A stretch of 64,000 bases of DNA from JANJTB01 sp032027125 (GCA_032027125.1 JAVSMQ010000001.1:1202679-1266678), one strand, 5' to 3'. Numbered from the stretch's first letter, positions 52,348 to 61,137 are shown. The notes: generated by a model not told the origin, from the sequence alone. Numbers and translations are program-made.

Positions 52348-52383
52348 AAAAAAAAAATCTCTCCCGATAAGTCGGAAGAGATT
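52348..52383 (-). terminator. Riboswitch-linked intrinsic terminator
   Basis: AATCTCTTCCGA pairs with TCGGGAGAGATT (one G-U pair) around CTTA and is followed by about ten T residues. It lies 31 nt after the SAM-I aptamer and 70 nt before the PLP enzyme start, so it is the likely OFF state of transcription attenuation. Confidence 0.88.
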
Positions 52384-52413
52384 TCTATAAAATTATATTG
52401 ATATCTCATCTTT

Positions 52414-52518
52414 CTTATCTATCTTCGGCATTTGTCGAAGCTGGAATTAGCACCTTAAACAATTAAGTTTAGGTTGCTAAGACGTCTCAGGGCCAGTCCC
52501 TCAGTCTTTCTTGATAAG
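52414..52518 (-). ncRNA. SAM-I (S-box) riboswitch
   Basis: The minus strand shows the S-box core in order: CTTATCAAGA, GACTGAGGGACTGGCCC, TTAGCAACC, GGTGCTAATTCC, AGATAGATAAG; P1 is formed by CTTATC (52518-52513) with GATAAG (52419-52414). SAM-I riboswitches switch off methionine/cysteine genes when S-adenosylmethionine is high. The aptamer is followed by a strong terminator and then the PLP enzyme gene. Confidence 0.95.
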
Positions 52519-52540
52519 TAAAATTACAAAGAACAATATT

Positions 52541-52572
52541 CAAAAGTAAGAAAAATAATTATAACAGCCAAA
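52541..52572 (-). promoter_or_regulatory. Promoter of the SAM-riboswitch transcript
   Basis: -33 TTTG (52572-52569), exactly 20 nt, -7 TACTTTTG (52548-52541), which places the start of transcription about 15 nt before the aptamer. This is an independent confirmation of the promoter pattern, at a site with no leader hairpin of the dispersed family. Confidence 0.82.
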
Positions 52573-52713
52573 TAAAATATTTCGTATCACCAATAAATTC
52601 ACAATTAACAATACCACTCTTACATCCATATTCCGTGTATTCATAGTTGAATGAATTTCTCACACGCTTTTTCAAGATGCTGTTAAACATACGAACAACT
52701 GCAAAGAATGCAA

Positions 52714-53778
52714 CTAATTAATTTCAACATTTGTTGACAGAATATCGGTAACGTATTGAACTATTGAAATCATTTTTGCATAATTCATTCTTTTAGGACC
52801 TATCAATCCGATAGAGCCGCAGGCGGTACCTACCTTGTAAGTGCTTTTTATGAGGCTGTATTCCTGAAGAATATTATTGTTAATTTCCTTGCCGATATAA
52901 ACCTGAACTTTATCACTTTCATCAAATTGCTCAAACAGATGAATTATAATATCCTCATTCTCCACAAGTTCAATTACTCCCCTCACTTTATTAGGATTCT
53001 CAAATTCGGGATAATCAAGCAAGTGGTGAGTACCTGTTATTGCAACCTTATCACCGGAGGATTCGCGAGCAAATATTTTATCTACAGAATCAGTAAATAA
53101 TCTTATTAATGGTGTGTGACGCAAAGTAAAATCATTTATAATATCACTGAAATTATCTCTTATATAATTCAAATTTCTGCCGGAAATTTTTTCATTTAGC
53201 ATCCTTGAAATTTCGTCTAAATTTTTAATATCGTTTTCAAAATCTGCTTCGATAGTTACTGTTCTTATAATATTGGATTCGAGAGCTACTACAACGAGAA
53301 TTTTTGTTGAGCTTAGTTCAATAAGTTCAATTTTCTGAACAGTGAGGTCGCGGATATTCGGAAACTGTACAATTCCCAGATATTTTGATAACAATCCTAA
53401 AATTTTGGATGCATTTTTGAAAACCGTATCATTGCCGGCGTTAGTCAGAGAGTCGCTAACAGTTAAAATTTCCTTTTTATTTAATTTTTCAATCTTACTG
53501 ATTGTATCCACATAAAAGCGGTAACCTTTGTCCGTAGGTATTCTGCCTGCTGAAGTATGGGGATGGCTGATATATTCGAGGTCTTCGAGGTCGGACATGA
53601 TATTTCTCAAAGTAGCAGGTGAGAGTTTAAGCTCATCCTGAATAAACTTTGATAAATACCTCGAACCTACCGGCACGGCATTCAGTATATACAATTGAAC
53701 GATTTGACGCAATATCTCACGCTCGCGGTCGTTTAGTTCGCGCTGAATCTTATTGGCAATATTTATTGATTTGTGCAT
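52714..53778 (-). CDS. hrcA: Heat-inducible transcription repressor HrcA
   Basis: The 354-aa protein has the HrcA winged-helix start (LNDREREILRQIVQLYILNA VPVGSRYLSKF, LSPATLRNIMSDLEDLEYIS HPHTSAGRIPTDKGYRFYVD) and the C-terminal GTACGSIGLIGPKRMNYAKM ISIVQYV. HrcA represses heat-shock operons through CIRCE operators (TTAGCACTC-N9-GAGTGCTAA). No grpE, dnaK or dnaJ follows, and I found no CIRCE in this window, so any regulation of heat-shock genes would act elsewhere. It follows the 82-aa thiamine-binding-like gene by 37 bp. Confidence 0.95.
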   Translation of the reverse strand: MHKSINIANKIQRELNDREREILRQIVQLYILNAVPVGSRYLSKFIQDELKLSPATLRNIMSDLEDLEYISHPHTSAGRIPTDKGYRFYVDTISKIEKLNKKEILTVSDSLTNAGNDTVFKNASKILGLLSKYLGIVQFPNIRDLTVQKIELIELSSTKILVVVALESNIIRTVTIEADFENDIKNLDEISRMLNEKISGRNLNYIRDNFSDIINDFTLRHTPLIRLFTDSVDKIFARESSGDKVAITGTHHLLDYPEFENPNKVRGVIELVENEDIIIHLFEQFDESDKVQVYIGKEINNNILQEYSLIKSTYKVGTACGSIGLIGPKRMNYAKMISIVQYVTDILSTNVEIN

Positions 53779-53815
53779 TACTATTAGGACGAATTAAACT
53801 GCAAAATCAATAAAT

Positions 53816-54064
53816 TTAATCATTTACTTTATCGCCGGCGAGGAATTTAACTACAAAAACGCTTTTATGAATCTCAAATATTTCCTTGAGTTCGGTTTGC
53901 AGCAGGTTCATGATTACATCATATTCACCGGAGACCTGTGTACTGATGTTATTTCTAAGGATGCTGACACCTGCATAAGATTCCATTTTAGCAATAAAAC
54001 CTTTAACTACGGGAATAAATTCTTCTGTCAAAGGATAAAGACTGATATCAATTGTTAATTTCAT
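53816..54064 (-). CDS. YkoF-like thiamine-binding domain protein
   Basis: The 82-aa protein reads MKLTIDISLYPLTEEFIPVV, MESYAGVSILRNNISTQVSG, EYDVIMNLLQTELKEIF. The I-LYPL----IP-I--FI, NxxSTQVxGEYD pattern fits the small ACT-like YkoF/thiamine-HMP-binding group. Its exact ligand is not shown by sequence. Interestingly a TPP riboswitch lies 3.7 kb away. It is upstream of hrcA in the same direction. Confidence 0.7.
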   Translation of the reverse strand: MKLTIDISLYPLTEEFIPVVKGFIAKMESYAGVSILRNNISTQVSGEYDVIMNLLQTELKEIFEIHKSVFVVKFLAGDKVND

Positions 54065-54158
54065 AATATTCTAATAAAGAAATAAATAATAGTAGAATAA
54101 AATAAGGTAATTTTATTGTAAAAATAGTAATACGGGAAGTTAATGACAAATTAAAAAT

Positions 54159-54620
54159 ACAAAATTTAAACACATAAGAAGCATAAGTTCTTAATGTCAA
54201 TAATTACGTATATATCCTGATTTGCCTTATATGGTTCAGATGGATTTAATTTAAATTCTCATTAACAAGACAAAATTTAATCACATAAGACACATCAGTT
54301 CTTAATGTTAATAATTACCTATATGCCCTTATATTCCTTATATGGTTCAGATGGATTTAATTTTAATTCTCATTAACAAGACAAAATTTAATCACATAAG
54401 ACACATAAGTTCTAAATGATAATAATTGCTTATATGTCTTTATATGGTTCAGATGGATTTTTTTTAAATTCTCATTAACAAGACAAAATTTAACCACATA
54501 AGACACATAAGTTCTAAATGATAATAATTGCTTATATGTCCTTATATGGTTCTGATGGATTTTTTTTAAATTCTCATTAACAAGACAAAATTTAATCACA
54601 TAAGACACATCAGATGGATT
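54159..54620. repeat. Long tandem repeat, 4.5 units of 111/102 bp
   Basis: Units begin ACAAAATTTAATCACATAAG at 54159, 54270, 54381, 54483 and 54585. The first two are 111 bp; the next two are 102 bp because a 9-bp ATATTCCTT-type block is missing. Each also carries TTATATGGTTCAGATGGATT and CTCATTAACAAG. A short related piece (AAATCACATAAGTAATCATA) occurs at 56644-56664. An ORF of 81 codons on the minus strand is a by-product of the repeat. No spacers of CRISPR type. Confidence 0.9.
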
Positions 54621-54796
54621 TTTGAATTCTGAATTATCATAGGTTCAAATTGCTTTTACTTCAGATTAACTTTGTTTCAGGGATGGAGTTTATCCTATGG
54701 TAAATCAGATAAAATATTATTTGGCAAATATTTGTATATTTTTATCGTTAACAAGAAATAAAGGTATTATAACATTTCTGGTTATCAATCGAAACA

Positions 54797-56602
54797 ATGC
54801 AGCTTACAGATGAACAACTAAATATCATAAATTCTACCGGCAATATAAAAATCAATGCTGTTGCAGGCTCGGGAAAGACCTCAACACTCATTGAATTTGC
54901 AAATGCCAGACCTAAAGACAGTAAAATTCTTTATATAGCTTTTAATAAATCTGTAAAGTTGGAAGCCGTCAAAAAATTCACGGGCAAAGGGCTTTTAAAT
55001 GTTAAAGTCGAAACAGCCCATTCTCTTGCATATAAGCACGTAGTCTATCAGCACAATTATAAAGTCCGCCCGCAGGGATACAAATCGCATGAAACAGCAG
55101 GATTGCTCGGATTAAAAGTTGGCGGTGAGAAACATGCCGAATATATAATAGCTAACCATATCAATAAATTCATTTCTTATTTTTGTAACAGCGATGCTGA
55201 AAAAGTACAGCAGTTGAATTATCTTGATGTTGTTTTTGACGCCAAAGCACAAATATTTGTCAGAAAATTTTATGATTATATCGAACATCAAACCCGTCTT
55301 CTCTTAGGAAAAATGAATAAAGGCGACATTGATATAACCCACGATTTTTATCTTAAAAAATTCCAATTATCAATGCCGGTTCTGAATTACGATTATATCC
55401 TATTCGACGAGGGACAGGATGCTTCGGCGGCAATGCTTGATATATTCCTTCGCCAGAAAGCAGCGAAAGTGATTGTCGGAGATACTCACCAGCAGATTTA
55501 TTCATGGCGGTATGCAGTAAATTCATTGGAGAAAGTTGATTTCAGGAATTTCAATCTTACGAGAAGTTTTCGGTTTAGTCAGGGTATCGCTGATTTGGCT
55601 ATGGAAATACTGCAATGGAAAAGGGAATTCTCTGAATATAAACCGCTTCAGATTTATGGTGACGGTTCGAGTGGCGGCAAAAAAGTTAAGGCAGTAATAG
55701 CAAGAACAAATCTCGGACTGCTGCTGAAGGCAATAGAATATATTACCGAGGAAAGAAAATCGAAACATATTTATTTCGAAGGAAATTTCAATTCATATAC
55801 TTACGCAGACTCCGGCGCATCACTCTACGACGTACTTAACCTTTATAACAACAACAGGAAGTTAATAAAGGACAGTCTCATTAAAGAGATGAAAAATATG
55901 CACGAACTTGAAGAATATATTGAAAAAACTGAAGATGCAGAGTTGTCAATGATGGTTGAAATTGTAAGAGAGTACGGCAATGAAATACCAGGTATTATTA
56001 AAAAAATCAAAGACAAACATGTTGAAAATGATGAAAAAGAAAAAGCTGATATGATTTTCTCGACAGTGCATCGAAGTAAAGGGATGGAATATGATGAGGT
56101 TCATCTGGCAAATGATTTCATAACGTATGAAAAAATCGAAAAGCAACTGCACGATAATTGGGAGGGTGAACCCAATTTATCGAAAATGAATGAAGAAGTT
56201 AATCTTTTATATGTCGCTGTAACAAGAACAAGAAACACAATATATATCCCTGATGAAATCATATCTGAAGGCATTCTTTATCCTTCTGAAATCATTATTG
56301 AGAGTGTTGAGCATAGCAAAGAAACAATAAAGCCGGATAAAAGTAAATCCAAAAAGGCAAAGAAGAAAAGCTATTCTTTTGAACAAATAAATGATGAAAA
56401 ACAAAAGCCGGATAAAATTGCTCAAATCAAAGAAAATAATAAAGATGCCTATAAACCATGGACGACCGAACTTGATGATGAACTGACAGTAATGTTTTGC
56501 GAAGGGAAAAATATTAAATCAATGGCAAAACATTTTGGCAGGACAAACGGTGCAATAATTTCAAGAATAAAAAAATTAGAGCTTGAAGAAATTTACGCGT
56601 AA
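54797..56602 (+). CDS. UvrD/Rep-like superfamily 1 helicase with C-terminal HTH
   Basis: The 601-aa protein has the SF1A motifs in order: Q-motif LTDEQLNIIN, motif I AVAGSGKTSTL (21-31), motif II LFDEGQDAS, motif III VGDTHQQIYSWR, motif V TVHRSKGMEYDEV and motif VI LLYVAVTRTRNTIY. After a lysine-rich linker (SKKAKKKSYSF) the last 50 residues, PWTTELDDELTVMFCEGKNI KSMAKHFGRTNGAIISRIKK, form an SANT/HTH-like domain for DNA binding. At 601 aa it is smaller than UvrD (720) and resembles the FBH1-like short group. It probably acts in repair or recombination; no partner nuclease is adjacent. Confidence 0.88.
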   Translation: MQLTDEQLNIINSTGNIKINAVAGSGKTSTLIEFANARPKDSKILYIAFNKSVKLEAVKKFTGKGLLNVKVETAHSLAYKHVVYQHNYKVRPQGYKSHETAGLLGLKVGGEKHAEYIIANHINKFISYFCNSDAEKVQQLNYLDVVFDAKAQIFVRKFYDYIEHQTRLLLGKMNKGDIDITHDFYLKKFQLSMPVLNYDYILFDEGQDASAAMLDIFLRQKAAKVIVGDTHQQIYSWRYAVNSLEKVDFRNFNLTRSFRFSQGIADLAMEILQWKREFSEYKPLQIYGDGSSGGKKVKAVIARTNLGLLLKAIEYITEERKSKHIYFEGNFNSYTYADSGASLYDVLNLYNNNRKLIKDSLIKEMKNMHELEEYIEKTEDAELSMMVEIVREYGNEIPGIIKKIKDKHVENDEKEKADMIFSTVHRSKGMEYDEVHLANDFITYEKIEKQLHDNWEGEPNLSKMNEEVNLLYVAVTRTRNTIYIPDEIISEGILYPSEIIIESVEHSKETIKPDKSKSKKAKKKSYSFEQINDEKQKPDKIAQIKENNKDAYKPWTTELDDELTVMFCEGKNIKSMAKHFGRTNGAIISRIKKLELEEIYA

Positions 56603-56841
56603 TTAATTCAAAAAGTTAATATTAGAAAAGAAATTTAAACAATATAAATCACATAAGTAATCATAAGAAAAGATTGTAAATCAGTGTTTAAGTTTTTCTT
56701 TGAGATTTTGTGAACCTTAAATAGATTTGCAATCATCGGTTGGATTGTATCATAAATTATACACTAATACATCAACTCATCAAGTCAATTTTAGTTAATT
56801 TTGAATAAACTAAATTCAGCCACTTTTCGTAAATCTAATTG

Positions 56842-57366
56842 ATGGAAAATGTAATGAATTATATTGATATTGAATTTGATAAATTGACTCGGTCTATAGA
56901 AAACATAGTAACCGGAGATGTGTTTGATACCGAACTTGTTCTTCTAAATTCAAAAAATAAAAATGAAATTAGAAAATATGACTGGCTTTTTGATTGGCAT
57001 AGTCAATTGGATTTAATTGATAGAGAAGTCTATAAATTAACTATCATAGGAAACCCAAATGTAATCCAAGGATTAATTAGCTTTTCGGACAGAGGTGACC
57101 ATATTTATATAAATTTGATAGAAAGTTCAGAATTTAATAGAGGAAAAAATAAAATTTACTATGGAGTACCCGGAAATTTAGTTGCTTTTGTATGTAAAGT
57201 GTCTTTTGAAAAAGGGTATGATGGATTTGTAGCATTTGATGCAAAAACAAATTTAATAAAACATTATCAGGAAACAATCTCAGCAACCCATTTCAAAGGT
57301 ACTCGAATGTTTATCAAACCTGATTCAGCCTTGAAATTAGTTAATCAATATTTTAAACAGGTATAA
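56842..57366 (+). CDS. GNAT-like protein, possible toxin
   Basis: From the ATG at 56842 (or 56854, GGAA 7 nt before) the protein has about 174 residues. The second half (INLIESSEFNRGKNKIYYGV, PGNLVAFVCKVSFEKGYDGF VAFDAKTNL, HYQETISATHFKGTRMFIKP) follows the layout of a GNAT acetyltransferase: a GxxG-like acetyl-CoA loop (YYGVPGNLVAF) followed by a helix and a beta strand. Family members next to very small genes behave as TA modules, and a 49-codon gene starts 2 bp after the stop. The acetyltransferase assignment is moderate. Confidence 0.6.
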   Translation: MENVMNYIDIEFDKLTRSIENIVTGDVFDTELVLLNSKNKNEIRKYDWLFDWHSQLDLIDREVYKLTIIGNPNVIQGLISFSDRGDHIYINLIESSEFNRGKNKIYYGVPGNLVAFVCKVSFEKGYDGFVAFDAKTNLIKHYQETISATHFKGTRMFIKPDSALKLVNQYFKQV

Positions 57367-57368
57367 AA

Positions 57369-57518
57369 ATGGGACTTATTAAAGAACCTCGCAATGTTGA
57401 CTTTTATGTAATTGATAAAGTATGGACAGCTAAAGAATTAAAAGAATTCAGAATGATAATTCAAGAACAAAAACAACAGTCATTAAAGAAGAAATTAATT
57501 TCCACAAAAAAGAAATAA
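57369..57518 (+). CDS. 49-aa partner of the GNAT-like protein
   Basis: The frame reads MGLIKEPRNVDFYVIDKVWT, AKELKEFRMIIQEQKQQSLK, KKLISTKKK. It begins 2 bp after the stop of the GNAT-like gene, and its strongly charged helical C-terminus and small size fit an antitoxin or accessory peptide. I have no family name for it. Confidence 0.6.
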   Translation: MGLIKEPRNVDFYVIDKVWTAKELKEFRMIIQEQKQQSLKKKLISTKKK

Positions 57519-57797
57519 TCTTTGTATTAATTCTGATATTCAGCAATTTTTCAAAAACATACCGCTTGAATTAAGATTATTTTGTAAAGCAGTTGTTTCA
57601 CTTTTTATTACTTTTACAAACAATCTAAAGAATTACAATCATCGGTAAGATATTTTTGTTACTTTTTCACCAGTCTTCCAATTGGCTGATATTTATAGTC
57701 AGTAATATGTCAAATACTGTTTCCTTCTATTAAATGTAAATTATTGAATTCACACTACTTTCTTTAATAATTCGTTATCCGAATTTGAAAATATGAG

Positions 57798-57884
57798 TTC
57801 CGTTGGAGGTGCTGTATCCAAAAGATATGGCTGAGAGAGTCTCCTCGAACCTGATCCGGGTAATACCGGCGTAGGGAAACGGTT
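57798..57884 (+). ncRNA. TPP (thiamin pyrophosphate) riboswitch
   Basis: The THI-box core is complete: GGAGGTGCTG, GGCTGAGAGAG, CGAACCTGAT, CCGGGTAATACCGGCGTAGG GAA; P1 is formed by CCGTT (57800-57804) with AACGG (57878-57882). It lies about 80 nt before the start of the TonB-dependent receptor. No clear terminator follows, so it may act on translation, by hiding the AACGAGG ribosome-binding site. Confidence 0.95.
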
Positions 57885-57964
57885 GTGAATCATCCGCTTA
57901 GAATTTGCTCTCCTTATGACCCCACGGGAAACTCGAATTGTTGAATAAACTTAACGAGGTTTCT

Positions 57965-60358
57965 GTGAAAAGTTTTATAGTTTTGTTGCTTTTTATTTTT
58001 CCCGCAATAATTATTGCGGAAGACTTTGCCGAATCCCGTGCAGATTCCGCCAGAGTATATCGTGTTCCCAGCATTACAGTCAGTTCGACACGTGCTAACG
58101 CCCAAAATTCCCCCGTTCCGTTTGCCGAAATATCAAAATCGGAAATAGAACAGTCAAATACGGCTATTGATTTACCTCAACTCTTGAGCGAAATGCCGTC
58201 TATGCTTTCATATTCCGAGAATGGTAACGGAATCGGATATTCCTATATTTCTCTTCGCGGTTTTGACCAACGACGAATCTCCATAATGGTTAACGGCATT
58301 CCCCAAAATGACCCCGAAGACCATAACTTCTACTGGATTAATCTTTCCGATATAGGTTCAACACTTGAAAATATTCAGGTTCAGCGCGGTGCAGGTTTAT
58401 CATCTTATGGTCCGGCAGCAATTGGCGGAAGTATTTTGCTTTCAACTGTGAATTATGTGAAATTCAGGGGTGTAAATATTTCTTCCGGTATCGGTTATCA
58501 GGAATATGGTGCCGGTAATGAAAATTTATCCCAAATATCAAGCCGGTATGCTGTAGAATATTCTTCAGGATTGACCGATAATTATGCATTTTATGCAAAG
58601 CTCGGACGCATAAATTCATTCGGTTACAGAGACCAGTCCTGGGCTTATCTCAATAGTTATTTTTTCTCTGCTATGAGATTTGACGGTGATTTAACCACCC
58701 AATTAAATATTTACGGCGGCTCACAGACTGACGGACTTGCATATAACGGTGTTCCGTATTCATATATTAAAGACCCTTCTCTCCGCCGGTCAAATTACAG
58801 CTATTTCAGTTATGATTCAACTGATGGAAATACAATTACCTGGACAACTAAAAGACGTCCACAGGAAGTAGAGAATTTCTCACAGCCGCAGCTCGAAATT
58901 CTTAATGACTGGAGAGTATCGGATAAAGTAACATTTAAATCAGCGGTATTCTTTAAAATGGGTGAAGGTTATTTTGATTATGACGGTACAGGATGGACTG
59001 GTGCAAACACATTCAGATTAAACCCTGAAAATGGATTTATTGATGCTGAAGACCCGCAAAACCCGATTATCAGAGCTTTTGTCGGCAACCGTTACGGAGG
59101 ATGGATACCAAAAGTGGAATTTGAACACGATAAGGGTAAATTGATGGTAGGAGCAGAAGTCAGAATCCACCGTTCCGAACATTGGGGAAAAATAAATTTT
59201 GCTGAAAATTTACCCGAAAATTACGACCCTGATTATAAATTCTATTCATATAACGGAGTCCGTAATATTTATTCTTTATTTGCAAGCGAGAGTTTTAATG
59301 TTACTGATGAATTAACAATAAATGTCGAAGGACAGCTTGTCAGTCATTTGTATGCAATCGAAAATGAAAGAGCTGGCAAGAATTTTACTACTTATCAGAC
59401 AACTGATGGCGGCATAGTTGGAAACGGCGACAGATTATTTGAGGTAAATTATTTATTTTTTAATCCGAGATTTGGATTGAATTATAATTTTACTGAAACT
59501 CAGCGTGCTTATATTTCGATTGCCCATACTTCAAGAGAACCACGCAGAAATAATCTTTATGCTGCAAGTGATGCTGCTTTCGGTTCGACACCATTATTTG
59601 AAAGCATAAAAAATGAAGATGGACAAGCATTGTATAATTTTCTTAATCCTCTTGTTAAGCCTGAAAAAATGCTGAATTTTGAACTTGGGTGGGCATATCG
59701 TGACGAAAATTTTGCTTTAAATATTAACGGTTATCTGATGGAATATACAGACGAACTTGTCAAAAGTGGACAGCTTGATATTTTTGGCGCTCCGATTGAC
59801 GGTAACGCTCCAAAAACACGCCATTATGGCATTGAATTATCGGGTAGTGCAAAAATATTCGAATCAAAATCTGCCGGAACACTTCAAATTACCGCAAACG
59901 GGACATACAGCAAGAATCTGATTATAGATTATTGGTATAATTTTAAAAACGGTGATTTTATATCGCTTAAAGATAATTCTATAGCCGGTTTCCCTGATTT
60001 AATGGCAAATGTCAGACTTAGTTATACAATTTCAGACTTTTTCGCATCATTTTCTTTAAAACACGTGGGAGAATTCAGGACTGATAATTTTGGTGATTTG
60101 CTTACAAGCGACCCTAGATTTCAGCAATTACTCGGTGGCAGCGGTGAATATTATACCGTTAATACTGTAGATGCTTATACTGTAATGAATGCTGATTTTT
60201 CATATACTTTTACAGAAATTCCGGGATTAAATAATTTAAAACTACGGCTTCATATATATAATTTGACATATGAATTATATGCAGCAACAGGATTTGGCAG
60301 AGAATATTTCCCTGCTGCGGAAAGAAGTTACTTTTTGGGATTTGAGTTAGGATTGTAA
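57965..60358 (+). CDS. TPP-riboswitch-controlled TonB-dependent receptor
   Basis: I choose the GTG at 57965, preceded by AACGAGG, over the TTG at 57938. It gives a good signal peptide (MKSFIVLLLFIFPAIIIA). The 797-aa protein has a plug domain (about 35-150: VPSITVSSTRANAQNSPVPF, YSYISLRGFDQRRISIMVNG, QRGAGLSSYGPAAIGGSIL) and a 22-strand-type barrel ending in an aromatic strand (FPAAERSYFLGFELGL). Bacteroidota are predicted to import thiamine compounds through outer-membrane receptors under TPP-riboswitch control (Omr1 type), and this gene fits that role. Inner-membrane transporters are not in the window. Confidence 0.9.
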   Translation: MKSFIVLLLFIFPAIIIAEDFAESRADSARVYRVPSITVSSTRANAQNSPVPFAEISKSEIEQSNTAIDLPQLLSEMPSMLSYSENGNGIGYSYISLRGFDQRRISIMVNGIPQNDPEDHNFYWINLSDIGSTLENIQVQRGAGLSSYGPAAIGGSILLSTVNYVKFRGVNISSGIGYQEYGAGNENLSQISSRYAVEYSSGLTDNYAFYAKLGRINSFGYRDQSWAYLNSYFFSAMRFDGDLTTQLNIYGGSQTDGLAYNGVPYSYIKDPSLRRSNYSYFSYDSTDGNTITWTTKRRPQEVENFSQPQLEILNDWRVSDKVTFKSAVFFKMGEGYFDYDGTGWTGANTFRLNPENGFIDAEDPQNPIIRAFVGNRYGGWIPKVEFEHDKGKLMVGAEVRIHRSEHWGKINFAENLPENYDPDYKFYSYNGVRNIYSLFASESFNVTDELTINVEGQLVSHLYAIENERAGKNFTTYQTTDGGIVGNGDRLFEVNYLFFNPRFGLNYNFTETQRAYISIAHTSREPRRNNLYAASDAAFGSTPLFESIKNEDGQALYNFLNPLVKPEKMLNFELGWAYRDENFALNINGYLMEYTDELVKSGQLDIFGAPIDGNAPKTRHYGIELSGSAKIFESKSAGTLQITANGTYSKNLIIDYWYNFKNGDFISLKDNSIAGFPDLMANVRLSYTISDFFASFSLKHVGEFRTDNFGDLLTSDPRFQQLLGGSGEYYTVNTVDAYTVMNADFSYTFTEIPGLNNLKLRLHIYNLTYELYAATGFGREYFPAAERSYFLGFELGL

Positions 60359-60375
60359 GAAACATAGGTTGATTT

Positions 60376-60415
60376 ACCCCTTCCGAAGGCTGCAAATCCT
60401 TAGAAGGGGTTTGTT
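60376..60415 (+). terminator. Probable terminator after the TonB-dependent receptor
   Basis: ACCCCTTC (60376-60383) pairs with GAAGGGGT (60403-60410), followed by TTGTTTGG. The loop is long (19 nt) but contains CGAAGG/CCTTAG, which can extend the stem. It lies 18 bp after the stop. Confidence 0.65.
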
Positions 60416-60545
60416 TGGAAAAAGTAAATCTATAACGTAGAAATGACAATTTAGAAAGGAAATAGGAATCAGGAATCAGAATATTATTGTAGTTCAGGAA
60501 CATAAATAATTGACTATTCCCATTTATGCTAAGATTTTAAAAACA

Positions 60546-60574
60546 TACAAGCCCTTGATTTACAAGGGCTTGTA
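60546..60574 (-). terminator. Terminator of the tRNA-Arg transcript
   Basis: A perfect 12-bp stem (TACAAGCCCTTG with its reverse complement) and a 5-nt loop, followed on the minus strand by TGTTTTTAAAA. It lies 24 bp after the 3' end of the tRNA. Confidence 0.85.
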
Positions 60575-60597
60575 TAATAAACTAAAACATTTTCGAG

Positions 60598-60671
60598 TGA
60601 TCCCGACTGGATTCGAACCAGTGGCCCCAAGTTTAGGAAACTTGTGCTCTATCCTACTGAGCTACGGGACC
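60598..60671 (-). tRNA. tRNA-Arg (anticodon CCT)
   Basis: A full cloverleaf on the minus strand: acceptor GGTCCCG/CGGGATC (one G-U), D arm GCTC-AGTAGGATA-GAGC, anticodon arm CAAGT-TTCCTAA-ACTTG with CCT in the middle, T arm ACTGG-TTCGAAT-CCAGT and discriminator A. The 3' CCA is not encoded. Length 74 nt. It follows the smg gene on the same strand by 7 bp. Confidence 0.97.
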
Positions 60672-60678
60672 AATAAAT

Positions 60679-61137
60679 TTAATTTATTGTGTCATTACCT
60701 TCAAGCATTATTCTGCCGGGCATTTTTCCAATATCTGAATGGTCGAAATGCAATGCGGCTATATAATTTTTAAGCAGTCGGCTGTCAATTATATGAAAAC
60801 CTGACATTAATGCACGTTCTATAAGTAACTCCAATTGTTCGTTATCAATTAATCCAAGGGATGAATACTGAATTAAGTCACCATAACATTCAGGGGTAAA
60901 CAAATCTTTTTCCATTGAATGTAAAATTCTGAAGCCTTTTGTTTTAAAATAATCCGGACCATTTTCAGGTATTTTGACAGTTTCAACTTTTTCAGCCAGC
61001 CAACTGAAAGCAGTCGAGATTTCGCTGGTAGTATAGCCCAAATCCTCAAGCTCCCGAATATTTGCATCCGATAATATCCTTGTATCTCTTAAAGAAGAGA
61101 TTACATAGATTATTATTTCCATTATTCTTTCAGCCAT
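60679..61137 (-). CDS. smg: Smg/DUF494 family protein
   Basis: The 152-aa helical protein starts MAERIMEIIIYVISSLRDTR and continues ELEDLGYTTSEISTAFSWLA, with FRILHSMEKDLFTPECYGDL IQYSSLGLIDNEQLELLIER, matching the Smg (DUF494) family. Smg is known as a conserved neighbour of smf/dprA in proteobacteria, with no defined function. Its ATG overlaps the TAA of ybeY by one base (TAATG), so translation is coupled. Confidence 0.82.
   Translation of the reverse strand: MAERIMEIIIYVISSLRDTRILSDANIRELEDLGYTTSEISTAFSWLAEKVETVKIPENGPDYFKTKGFRILHSMEKDLFTPECYGDLIQYSSLGLIDNEQLELLIERALMSGFHIIDSRLLKNYIAALHFDHSDIGKMPGRIMLEGNDTIN

Noticed and set aside
52714..54064. CIRCE operator near hrcA
   Set aside because: No TTAGCACTC-N9-GAGTGCTAA or close variant found on either strand near the gene.
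54159..54620. CRISPR-like repeat or an 81-codon minus-strand ORF
   Set aside because: Whole units of 102-111 bp repeat without variable spacers; the ORF just follows the repeat.
57938..57964. TTG start for the TonB-dependent receptor
   Set aside because: It would place nine extra residues before the signal peptide and has no ribosome-binding site; GTG at 57965 has AACGAGG at the right distance.
60210..60503. 97-codon minus-strand ORF over the end of the receptor gene
   Set aside because: Overlaps a well-supported gene on the other strand and has low-complexity sequence.
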